Origin: Moesziomyces globuligerus
Taxonomy: Eukaryota > Basidiomycota > Ustilaginomycetes > Ustilaginales > Ustilaginaceae
Length of the DNA: 64,000 nt
NCBI GenBank assembly: GCA_030849465.1
Contig: JARVLF010000016.1
Coordinates: 1,658,702-1,722,701 of the forward strand
Direction of reading: 5' to 3'
Shown here: positions 50,319 to 59,724 of the stretch, piece by piece
How the letters are laid out: every line of letters starts with the position of its first letter
How positions within the stretch are numbered: position 1 is the first letter of the stretch
Made by a program: the position numbers and the translations under genes
The notes under the pieces: generated by a model
The model's input: only the letters and a program-made list of their open reading frames with translations
Databases searched by the model: none
What the model was told of the DNA's origin: nothing

Positions 50319-52958
50319 ATGCCCCGCAAAAAGCCCGTCGACTTTGAGCGTGTGCGAGGCTCAAAGGCCTGTACCTTCTGCTCGCGACGAAAGATCAAAT
50401 GCAATGGCCTCGAGCCCTGCTCGGCATGCGACACTCGCTCTATCGCGTGCACCTATCCGCGAGCAAAGAAACGAGGTCCTCCGTCCAAACTCGAACGCCA
50501 ACACAAGCGTGTTCTTGATGATGCCTCCCTCGCTGTGACCGCCGCCGCTACTGCGTCTAGCTCGCCATCGTCACCGACGAGGTCCACCTCGCCCCAGCAC
50601 CCAGCCATTCTGCAGGCTGCCCTAGTCAACCGTGCTCGAGCTCGCACGTTCGAAGCTGTACAGAATGCTACGTCTTCACAGCGCTCGAATCTGACCCTCG
50701 AAAGCCTGGCCGACATGGCCCGAATCGCGGCTCCAAACTCCCCCCGCCGGGACCCATCGGTCTTCGCTTTCGATGCCTTCAATCCGCCTGCTTCGCTCGA
50801 ATCTCATCCCAGCAACGACAGCGCATACCCTTCCTCCTCTAATCAAGCCCGTCATACTTCCGCTCCGTCGACAGCCACGTCAGATCTCGCCGCGCCGAAG
50901 CTCAACCATTGCGATATGGACCAAGGCGCTGGCTTCGATACCCATCCTGTCATCAGCTCGCTGGAGCCCCCCGTTCCTGCCGAAAGGCCCAGTCCCGTAG
51001 AGAGGCTCAGTGTCCAAGTGGTGGACCAGCTTCTCATCGTCTATCAGTACTTTGTCCATCTTCATTGGCCTATCATTTATTTGCCCTCCCTCAGCAGTCT
51101 AAGAGTGCTATCCCATTCGCATCCGCTCCTCTTTCATGCCGTTCTGGCCGTCGCAGCGAGCACACAGGACAGCTGCGACTCCAAGACTCCGCAACGACCG
51201 CATCACGACTCACCGCAATTCGGTGCTGCAAGCTTGCCTGCGTCGACTTCGTGCCATTGCACATCTTCTCACGCTGTATGCCCGCCGGGTACCGCCTCCG
51301 AGCTGGTCTGCTACCTCAAACGGCATGTAGATTCTCACCGCAAGACCGACAACATCGAGACGATCCAGGTTCTTATCCTTCTCGCCCTCGTTGAGATGGG
51401 AGGGGGCGATTCTTCCAATGCCTACCTTCACGCGAGCATGGCTTGCGCTCATGCCATCAATCTCGGTTTGCATCGACATCCAACGGCTTTGCCACTCGAT
51501 CAAGTCTCAGGGCGGCCACAGGAGCGCCAGAGAGTGCTGTGGGGCTGCTACGTGCTCGACAAGACATTGGCGGCTGCGCTCGAGCGTCCGATGATGCTCA
51601 GAAGGAGTGAAATCGAGGTCGACCTGCCATCGACGGACGAGAGAGACGAGTACGACATATTCGTCAACGACCAGTCTCGAATCTTTGTGGCACCGGACCG
51701 GGCTGCCACGATGACCGACGTCAAATGCCGTTGCATCTCATCTTTCCGCTCCTACTGCGACCTAATGATGATTCTCGAGCGCATTCTGGTCGAGGTCTAC
51801 AGCCCGAAAGGACGACGCGAACGCAGAGATGGGCGCTGCCAATCCTATCTCATCGCGGTCATCGAGCTCGACGCAGATCTTCGGACATGGAGACGGCGCT
51901 TACCCATGCACCTACAGTGGAAATCCTCGGCAGAAGGCTCCGAACTTCTCAGTCCGTCGTCTCCGGGCAGCACCTCCATGTTGGAGAGCCTGCGCCCGGG
52001 CAGCAGAACCATCGGTCGTCCGCAGAGCGAGAGCACTGCCCAAGACGGTGTGCCACCCCAGGTGCTCACGATGCGTGCGTGGTTCTCGGCTTGCATGCTG
52101 CTTCTGCATCGACCCAGGCTTGCACTCGATCAGAGTGCAGGCTCGAAACGACTTGCTTCTGATGATCTCGCCGCTGCGGAGCAACTAGAAAAAGGCGGCG
52201 GAAAGACAACCCTAGATACGGTAAGCAAGAGCAGAAAGAAGGGCGTGCTTGCAATCTCAGGCTCAAGGTTGGTAAGAGCCGCCGCGACCGAGATTTGCGA
52301 GCTTCTGCCGAAATACCAGGCAACGTTCAGCGTTCGGCGCATCGCTTCTTCGTGGGTCTATCTCATCTTCCAAAGTGCCGTGATCCACTCAACCTTTCTC
52401 GAGCGCACGGATACTAGCGCAGGGTTCGAGGCAGATCTCACGGAAGGTTACGAACGGACTAGCCCATCGGAAGCGGAAAGCATGCGCAGATGCCGCTCGA
52501 ACGATAGCAAGCGCTTGTTTCAGCAGTGCATCCGCAGCCTGGAGCAAATGTCATTGACATGGAGGGGGGCGAGCCACCATGTAGCTACCTTGCGGCGGGT
52601 GGCCGAGTCGCTCCGCATCACGCGCGCTTCCACGCCCACATCGATGCCGTACCTGGAAGTGCATGGGCCAGCCGCATCCAGCACTGATCCGGGCAACCCT
52701 TCGCGGATTCTGCTGAGCGATGCACTGACGCCGTGTTGCACCTCGGAGGCAGCGGTGAACAAGGAGCATGCTGTCGCGACAACGGCGACGGCGCTGGCGC
52801 CTTTACCGCTGCTTGGAGACGGCAGTGGAGGAGTCGACCGCGCCCCGGCCGGCACCAGCCTGGACTGGCTCGACTTCTGGAACCAGATGCCCTCGTCAAG
52901 CGAGGATGTGTGGATGTGGCAGCAGTTTATCGATTTGGTCGGCAATGCGACAGGGTAG
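50319..52958 (+). CDS. Zn(II)2Cys6 fungal transcription factor
   Basis: 879 residues. The binuclear zinc cluster is at the N-terminus: Cys18, 21, 28, 34, 37, 44 in C-x2-C-x6-C-x5-C-x2-C-x6-C order, followed by a basic linker (PRAKKRGPPSK). A middle homology region (fungal-specific transcription-factor domain) covers roughly residues 245-560, with LRVLSHSHPLLFHAVLAVAA and ACAHAINLGLHRHP. The frame is intact over 2.6 kb. It sits between the homogentisate dioxygenase/HHE pair and the P450/fumarylacetoacetase pair, so it may regulate them. That role is inference from position only. Confidence 0.9.
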   Translation: MPRKKPVDFERVRGSKACTFCSRRKIKCNGLEPCSACDTRSIACTYPRAKKRGPPSKLERQHKRVLDDASLAVTAAATASSSPSSPTRSTSPQHPAILQAALVNRARARTFEAVQNATSSQRSNLTLESLADMARIAAPNSPRRDPSVFAFDAFNPPASLESHPSNDSAYPSSSNQARHTSAPSTATSDLAAPKLNHCDMDQGAGFDTHPVISSLEPPVPAERPSPVERLSVQVVDQLLIVYQYFVHLHWPIIYLPSLSSLRVLSHSHPLLFHAVLAVAASTQDSCDSKTPQRPHHDSPQFGAASLPASTSCHCTSSHAVCPPGTASELVCYLKRHVDSHRKTDNIETIQVLILLALVEMGGGDSSNAYLHASMACAHAINLGLHRHPTALPLDQVSGRPQERQRVLWGCYVLDKTLAAALERPMMLRRSEIEVDLPSTDERDEYDIFVNDQSRIFVAPDRAATMTDVKCRCISSFRSYCDLMMILERILVEVYSPKGRRERRDGRCQSYLIAVIELDADLRTWRRRLPMHLQWKSSAEGSELLSPSSPGSTSMLESLRPGSRTIGRPQSESTAQDGVPPQVLTMRAWFSACMLLLHRPRLALDQSAGSKRLASDDLAAAEQLEKGGGKTTLDTVSKSRKKGVLAISGSRLVRAAATEICELLPKYQATFSVRRIASSWVYLIFQSAVIHSTFLERTDTSAGFEADLTEGYERTSPSEAESMRRCRSNDSKRLFQQCIRSLEQMSLTWRGASHHVATLRRVAESLRITRASTPTSMPYLEVHGPAASSTDPGNPSRILLSDALTPCCTSEAAVNKEHAVATTATALAPLPLLGDGSGGVDRAPAGTSLDWLDFWNQMPSSSEDVWMWQQFIDLVGNATG

Positions 52959-53689
52959 AAGCCGCTAGTGTCGTTCGCAGCGCATTGCAGGGCTCGGCCT
53001 CTTGAGACGGTAGAATCCCATGACAAGATTGGTTTGGCTCAAAAGCGCAAGAGGCTGAACGATTTGTGCGGGGAATTCTCGGATATTCAGCCGCTTGACG
53101 CTCGAGTGCTCGTGCGCCCTTCAGTCAAAGGCAGTGTACATGCTGGCAACGGGTCATTCGACAGGTCGACACTCCGCAGCGACTGGAAGAGGGGTTGCAT
53201 CGCTCTCACAGCACGGCTCTCTGACAGGGATCGCAGTTGCGGGGTTTTCAACGGCGGCCGCTAAAACCAAAGCAGGGCCAAGGCTCGGTTGGACGCCTGC
53301 CGCGTTAGAACCCGTGGCAGCCGACTCAACAACATGCTGGCGCACACGGCAAAAGCAGACGGATGGCATGCATGAGTGCGACCCATGGCGCGGCTGCGAG
53401 GATGCCGCTCAGGGTCAGCAGGCCAAGCACGGAACAACTCACTCTCCCGTCCGTCGAACGCTTAGCTTCGCTACCGGTGCTTCGTGCATCTCCGTTCACG
53501 CCTTGCCAGACTCGCTCAGATTGTGCGTGCGCCTCGCGATATAAATCAGAAGAGATCAGAACAAGTCTCAAGCCGTACAGCCGCTACCACCATCGTCCTT
53601 TGATCGCCTACCCATCCTTCCCCCAGCATCGCGTTCAGCGCCCCCGGAACCACCTGAAGGAATATTGGAAGATCGAAGGCTTGGTCAAG
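52959..53689. other. Intergenic region with TATA box before the P450 gene
   Basis: 731 bp between the regulator and the P450. Nothing else recognised. Confidence 0.5.
53540..53546 (+). promoter_or_regulatory. TATA box of the P450 gene
   Basis: TATAAAT about 150 bp upstream of the ATG at 53690. Confidence 0.5.
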
Positions 53690-55279
53690 ATGAGGCTCGA
53701 GCTCTCCTCGGAGAACCTCGCGAGCATACCGCATTTCGCCTGGTTGGGGTTGGCGCTCGTCGTTGCCCAAATCCTCTACACGTCCACTAAGCGATCCAAG
53801 CTCGATCTTCCCGGTCCGCGTGGCTGGCCGTACGTAGGCAGCCTCTTCCAGCTCGGCGAAGATGCGGCGCAGACCTACTACGAGTGGTCGAAAAAGTACG
53901 GGCCCGTGTACAAGGTCAAGCTCGGAGAGCGTGAGGTGGTCGTGATCAACTCGGCACAGGCTTCCAAGGAGCTGCTTACGGACATGGGCAGCATCTACAT
54001 CAGTCGACCGCTCTTCTACACGTTCCACACCGTCGTCTCGTCAACAGCAGGCTTCACCATCGGCACGTCTCCATGGGACGATTCGTGCAAGCGCAAGCGA
54101 CGCGCTGCGGCCACGGCGCTCAACCGCGTCGCCGTGCAGAGCTACTTGCCGATCATCGACCGCGAGACTCTGTCGCTCGTCGAGGACCTCTACTCCGCCA
54201 AGGGTGCTGCGATCGCCCCCTTCGCCTACTTTCAACGCCTCGCACTCAACGTCTCGCTCGTGGTCACGTACGGCTCGCGCCTGGACAAGGTGGGAGACGA
54301 GCTGCTCAACGAGATCGTCGAGGTCGAGACGCACGTGGCCAACTTCCGCTCGGTCTCCAACTCGCCCGCCGACTACCTGCCCATCGTCCGCTACCTGCCC
54401 AACTTTGGACGCAACGGCAAGGCGTTTGCCGGTCAGATCCGAGCGCGCCGCGACGTGTACATGAACCGGCTGCTGGGCGACCTCAAGCAGCGTCTCAAGG
54501 ATGGCACCGACATCCCGTGCATCGCGGGTAACATCATCAAGGATCCCGAGGCGAAGCTGAACGACGCCGAGCTCTCGTCGATCAACCTTTCCATGGTCTC
54601 GGCAGGGCTCGACACGCTGGCAAACACGTTTATCTGGTCGATGGGCTACCTCGCCAAACGCCCAGACATCCAGGAGAAGGCCTACAACGAAATGTACAAG
54701 GTCTACAAGGGTGAGATCCCAAGCTCCGAGGAGGAGACGGTCGAATACATCACTGCACTGCACAAGGAATGCTCCCGCTACTTTAGCGTGCTCAAGCTGG
54801 CGCTGCCCAAGGCGACGCTGGGCGACTCGACGTACAAGGGCGTGCACATTCCGTCCGGCACGACCGTCTTCCTGAACGCATGGGCCATCCACCACGACCG
54901 GGAGCGCTACGGCGATGTGGAAAACTTCCGGCCCGAGCGCTTCCTCGAGGCGGGCGAGGAGAACAAGCAGGCGCATTACTCGTTTGGCGCCGGCCGCCGC
55001 ATGTGTGCCGGCGTCCACCTGGCCAACCGCGAGCTGTACATCGCTTTCTGCAAAGTCATCCACTTCTTCAAGATCGAGATGTCGGAGGACCCCGCCGAGC
55101 AGGACTACGACATCAACCCGGCCACCGGCTGCGCCAACCCCAAGGGTCTCAGCTCGACACCCAAGCCGTTCAAGGTGCGCTTCGTCCCGCGCGACTCGGC
55201 GACGATCGAGCAGTGGATCGAAAACGAAAAGTCGCGCACCGAGCTTCAGATGGCGGCGAGCATCAGCAGCACCAAGTAG
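53690..55279 (+). CDS. Cytochrome P450, CYP504-like (phenylacetate hydroxylase type)
   Basis: 529 residues. An N-terminal membrane anchor (about 15-32) precedes the Pro hinge LPGPRGWPYVGSL. Helix I has SAGLDT, the ExxR motif is Glu360-Arg363, PERF is in NFRPERF, and the heme Cys439 lies in FGAGRRMCAGVHLANRELY. The ANREL(Y) ending and general layout resemble CYP504, the phenylacetate 2-hydroxylase PhacA of Aspergillus, whose product feeds into homogentisate. The neighbours, homogentisate dioxygenase and fumarylacetoacetase, support that reading. The frame is open to 53363, but the membrane anchor follows the ATG at 53690. P450 identity is certain; the subfamily is less so. Confidence 0.85.
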   Translation: MRLELSSENLASIPHFAWLGLALVVAQILYTSTKRSKLDLPGPRGWPYVGSLFQLGEDAAQTYYEWSKKYGPVYKVKLGEREVVVINSAQASKELLTDMGSIYISRPLFYTFHTVVSSTAGFTIGTSPWDDSCKRKRRAAATALNRVAVQSYLPIIDRETLSLVEDLYSAKGAAIAPFAYFQRLALNVSLVVTYGSRLDKVGDELLNEIVEVETHVANFRSVSNSPADYLPIVRYLPNFGRNGKAFAGQIRARRDVYMNRLLGDLKQRLKDGTDIPCIAGNIIKDPEAKLNDAELSSINLSMVSAGLDTLANTFIWSMGYLAKRPDIQEKAYNEMYKVYKGEIPSSEEETVEYITALHKECSRYFSVLKLALPKATLGDSTYKGVHIPSGTTVFLNAWAIHHDRERYGDVENFRPERFLEAGEENKQAHYSFGAGRRMCAGVHLANRELYIAFCKVIHFFKIEMSEDPAEQDYDINPATGCANPKGLSSTPKPFKVRFVPRDSATIEQWIENEKSRTELQMAASISSTK

Positions 55280-55711
55280 ACCCCTTCCTTTATCTTCACT
55301 AGCGTTGCGGAAGCTCTTCTTTGACGTGGATCTGGACTGGGTGAAGACCGTGGCTCTGTTCAAGCTTGAATCTTCAGCGCTTTGTCCCATTGCATCTGTT
55401 GCCGGTGTGAAATGCTCCGTGTCCTCCATGCGGCTGGACGCGGGGCAAAGTGGGTTATAGCCGTTCATGTGGGGAAAGGCTCGGATTTTGCCGGCCAAAA
55501 TGCCGGCAAATCCAAACATCACAAGTGTGGGGTTCTTCCTGGCACGTCCAACATCTTGCTGCTGTCACCGAGGAACGGCGAGGACAGCAGTTGCATGGCG
55601 TCGCTGTAAGACACCGACAACGGCGCATCTTCCTTATATCCACGCTATCTCACAACCAGTGACCCCGCCCGGCGCCCAGGCTCAAGCAAAAGAGCTCCCA
55701 GTGTAGCAGCG
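55280..55711. other. Intergenic region between P450 and fumarylacetoacetase
   Basis: 432 bp. A weak TATA-like TTATATC lies about 75 bp before the ATG at 55712. Confidence 0.45.
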
Positions 55712-57501
55712 ATGGAGTCTATCGTCGACTATCCGAGCGACCACCCCTTTCCTGTCCAGAATCTGCCCTACGGCAGCTTTTTCACTGGTGGCGATCCTTC
55801 CAGTCAACGATGCGGCGTGGCCATCGGCGACTACATCCTCGACCTGCAGGCGCTCTCCTGCAGCAGTCATTTCCCCAACTTTCTGCCACGAAGCTCATTC
55901 GCAGGTGTAGGTCTTTCCAGAGAACCGAGCTCGAGTCATCTTGTAGAATGCGAACTGAGACGGAAACGAATCAACGCTTACTCCTCATCTGCTCTTCTCC
56001 ACTCGCTGGACGGCACAGACAAATCTGAATGCTTTTATGTCCCTCGAGAAGCAGGTCTGGCTCGACTTCCGCACGCACCTGCAACGGCTTCTCTCGCGCC
56101 CGTCGTCGCTCACATTGGAGTCGGCGGTGACCGTCTCTGACGTCGGCTCGGGCTTCACAACAGAGAATGACGTTGGACGGCGCCTGTTTGTCGACCGACT
56201 GGCCTCAGATACAGTGCTGTGCCTACCTTGCAGCATCGGCGACTATTCCGACTTCTACTCCAGTCTTGAACATGCCTACAACTGCGGCGTGCTCATCCGC
56301 GGCAAGGAGGCGGCACTTCAGCCCAATTGGCGCCACCTCCCCGTCGGCTACCACGGCAGGGCCTCATCCATAGTAGTCTCCGGAACTCCCGTGCACCGCC
56401 CCGTCGGACAGATCCTCGATAAGCCTGGCGATACTCAGCCCGTCGTCCAGCCGTGCAGGCGCCTCGACTTTGAGCTCGAAGTGGGCTTCGTAAGTTTTGC
56501 CACCTTCTTTCTTGGCGCTCGATTGCATTTCGTGTTGACATTCCGAACTTCAACGGCTTGCTACGGATGCAGTTCTACGGCGGTCCCCCAACGAAACTTG
56601 GTCAGCGCCTCTCGCCGGCGCAGGCGGCCGACCGTGTGTTCGGTGCTGTGCTCCTCAACGACTGGTCTGCACGCGACATTCAGACGTGGGAATATGTTCC
56701 TCTCGGTATGCACTTGTACCCCGTCCTGCTCCATGATCGGACGATTTGCTTTCTCACGCTGACTGACGCACCGTTTCGTGGGTTCGTGTTACAGGTCCAT
56801 TCCTCAGCAAAGTAAGTGTCCCTTCGCCTTATCCTCTGATGCTGGTCCAGTCAGTCTCTAATGCAACGTCTTCTTTGATGCGACTACATTGCTAGAACTT
56901 TGCCACGACGATCTCGCCGTGGATCGTCCCAGTGCATGCCCTCGAGGAGTTCACCTGTCCCGGGTACAACCACGAGCCCGCCTTGCTGCCGTATCTCGAA
57001 GACGCCGACAACACCAACTTTGACATTCCACTCACCGTGGCGCTTCGACGTATGTCCGCTCCCCTCCCCCTCCCTTTGCAGCGGAAAGCGCAGCTACTGA
57101 CAGCTGATATCTTCTTTATAACAGCTGCGGAAGTCGAGGAGTCCGCCGACGCAGGGTTTAGCGTCATTTCGCGCTCGTCCCTGCGCCACACCTACTACAC
57201 AGTGCGGCAAATGATCGCGCACCACTCCACCACCGGCTGTCCGCTCAAGCCGGGTGACTTGCTTGGCACAGGCACGCTCTCGGCTCCGGGCACCGAGGGC
57301 TATGGCTCCCTTCTCGAAATGTCCCACATGGGCCGTCAGCCCTTCACAGTCGCTGCCAAGACGGGTGCCGGAGTGCAGAGAACCTTCCTCAATGACGGTG
57401 ACACGGTCAAGATGTCCGCCAAAGCCACTTCGAAGAGCGGAAACTACTCTATCGGCTTTGGCGACTGCATCGGCACTATTCTCCCGGCCGTCCCTCTCTA
57501 G
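55712..57501 (+). CDS. FAH: Fumarylacetoacetase, six exons including a 17-nt micro-exon
   Basis: 448 residues. Exons: 55712-55906, 56019-56489, 56573-56705, 56795-56811, 56896-57049, 57125-57501; introns are 75-112 nt with GT...AG ends. The enzyme hydrolyses fumarylacetoacetate to fumarate and acetoacetate, the last step of Tyr catabolism. FAH hallmarks are VGYHGRASSIVVSGTP, the metal-ligand region LDFELEVGF, NDWSARDIQTWEYVPLG and NFATTISPWIVP. Exon 4 is only 17 nt and encodes GPFLSK with its neighbours, matching the conserved PLGPFL.K stretch. No targeting signal. Family call is certain and the frame joins at every splice. Confidence 0.95.
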
Positions 57502-57645
57502 ACACAGGCTCATAGAGAGCGTCAACTGGTGAAAATCCATTACGATTCGAAAAGAAAGGCTGGGCGAGACAGAACAAGAAGAGACCTCGACGAGGCTGAG
57601 TGAAAGCGAAAGGAGGTCTGCCAGAGCTACGGTTGTGCGGACGCG

Positions 57646-58680
57646 TTAAGCGATGAAGCCGGAGCAAGTTCTCCTTCCAACGGCAAAGCTGCGAGCGTAG
57701 GGCATGAGGTCGGGTTCACACGCCTGCTTGGGGCCGGCGGCGACATTCGCAGCGGCCGGGACAAGGAGAGCGGCGGCAACGGCCTTTTGCTGCGGGGTGA
57801 GGTCGTTGGCGGGCAAGGGGTTGCAGTCGGTGAGACCGTAGTCCGAGCTGCGAGCCTGTCCCGACGAGGAGCGCAGGGCGGAGCGGCCGACGACGAAAGA
57901 GAATTGCGAGGTGAGCGAGCCAGCGTGATCAATGACGAATAGGGGCCCACACACAGACTGCGCCTGGATGTTCTTGGCGTTGAAGAGGTAGGACGAGTCG
58001 AGGGGAGAGTTGGTCACCTGCGGCTGCACGATCTCGTCCGTGGCCGAGTACAGGTTCGTAGTAGGCACGATCTGGGTAAGGCCACCGGCGTTCTTGAGAG
58101 CCGTGAGCAGAGCCGAGCCTGTAGTCTGCTGCCAGATGCTCGGTGCGCTCAGCGCCAGTGCATCGAGGGGACCAGCGACGATGGTGCCCTTGTAGTCCGG
58201 TGCGAAGGCCATCAGGCGATCGACCTTGTTTCGGATGCTCGGGAAGAAGGTGAGCGACCACTGTGCCACCAGGCCGCCTTGGGACCAGGTGAGCACGGGC
58301 ACCTTGCTATTACCGGAGCCGGCGTAGAGAGTGTTGACGGCGTTGACCATGTACTCGGCATTGACCTGGGTGTCGTTGAGCATGAACGGCGGGGGCGAGA
58401 TCCAGCAGGGCGTGTAGCCGAGCTGCGCCGAGAGCGGGATCCAGTTTGAGTCGAACGACTGCTCGCCCGTAGTGGCCGTTCCAGGCACGAGAAGGATGGG
58501 CTTGGACACGGACGACGGCGATGCACCTTGGCAAGTGAGGCCCGCAGCGAGCACAGCCTGAGGCTGCGAAAAGGCCGGGTCCGAGCCCGACGGCAGCCTC
58601 TTGACCAGCGGCGTGGCTGCCACGGAAGATGCCAGCGCCAGCACACTGGCGAGCCCAGAGAAAGAGAGGGAGAGCTTCAT
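57646..58680 (-). CDS. Secreted lipase, close homologue of Candida antarctica lipase B
   Basis: 344-residue precursor of a CalB-type alpha/beta-hydrolase. Signal peptide (about 1-22) and short propeptide end at Lys27-Arg28, a Kex2 site; the mature protein begins LPSGSDPAFSQP. The catalytic Ser133 (mature 105) is in TWSQGG, a non-canonical GxSxG as in CalB; Asp215 and His252 complete the triad at the CalB positions. The six disulphide cysteines and the N-glycosylation site NDT (102) are kept. Many scattered substitutions separate it from CalB itself, for example PQAVLAAG near the mature start. The gene is convergent with fumarylacetoacetase. Confidence 0.95.
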   Translation of the reverse strand: MKLSLSFSGLASVLALASSVAATPLVKRLPSGSDPAFSQPQAVLAAGLTCQGASPSSVSKPILLVPGTATTGEQSFDSNWIPLSAQLGYTPCWISPPPFMLNDTQVNAEYMVNAVNTLYAGSGNSKVPVLTWSQGGLVAQWSLTFFPSIRNKVDRLMAFAPDYKGTIVAGPLDALALSAPSIWQQTTGSALLTALKNAGGLTQIVPTTNLYSATDEIVQPQVTNSPLDSSYLFNAKNIQAQSVCGPLFVIDHAGSLTSQFSFVVGRSALRSSSGQARSSDYGLTDCNPLPANDLTPQQKAVAAALLVPAAANVAAGPKQACEPDLMPYARSFAVGRRTCSGFIA

Positions 58681-59724
58681 CGTTAGGCGGGGCGAAGGCG
58701 GGCGAAGACGTGCGGGTAATCCAGGTTGGGCCTCGTAGGGTTGCGAGGGTGGGAGGGTATCGAATTATATAGGAAGGACCATTCGCGCATGAACGTGGGA
58801 CGACCACAGCCGTCCGGACCTCCCTAACCCTATGGGACGCGCACATCGTGATGCGGCCTATGCTGCCAGAACGACAGCGTGAGAGCGGGCTGGAAGCGGA
58901 CGAACCTGACCATTGCCCCGTTCGCCGCATCGCTCTCGGCGACAAACAACAAAGGTTTCGGCGGAGGGCGGAGCGGTTGCATAGCCGATCTGCGCGCATC
59001 ATTAGTGTCATGCGTAGGCTCCTCGCAACCACACGCCGAGGCTGATCGTGCCTGTTGGAACGGCTTGGCAGCTCGCTGCTCCGACCTTGCTTCTGTCCTT
59101 CGTGACCCCTGCTGTTTCTGCGACTCGCCCTTTCCACTCGGACCAGCGCGTGCGCGAAAAGTCGTATCTTGGCGCATGTCAAGCGAATCTCGCTGCTTCA
59201 AAGTGTGCTGGTTCTGACCAGCACGTCGGGGTCAGCGCCCCTGCCCTACAGCGCGACATATCACCCTGATTCACCTCTCGCATCGCCGCTTTGTGTCTCA
59301 ACGCTTAGCGGCGTTTTTCAAGCTCCGCGTGGACGACGCGATGCGGTCCGTCGGCGAGCGGGGTCCATGGCCTCAGGTTCTTTTTTGCGGGGTAACCAGC
59401 CCGCATCGCCGAGAGTTTTCACCCTACCAAACAATACGGCGTGGATTGGGTCTTGAGCGCACGTTCTCTAGGAGCCCGAACCAAGCCGTCTTAGACTGGA
59501 CATGGCATGAGATATACGAGCACGGCTTCCAGAAGCAGCCCCAGACCTCAGTTTTGCTCGGCGCTCGCTTTCATGCGGTTGATCAGCACATCCCCTGTGA
59601 TGGGCCGCGTTCTGTCCGGAACTCGTATGCGTCAATTCGCTGCATGAAGAAAGCGATTCAAGTATATAGGATCATCTAAGTGAGACTGTGGACTGGCGTT
59701 TTGTGCAGCCGGGCATTGCGAGAG
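58681..59724. other. 1.04 kb intergenic region
   Basis: Holds the lipase promoter at its left end. Between there and the cyclin 3' end no gene or repeat was recognised. Confidence 0.5.
58765..58771 (-). promoter_or_regulatory. TATA box of the lipase gene
   Basis: TATATAA on the minus strand, 85 bp before the lipase start codon at 58680. Confidence 0.65.
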
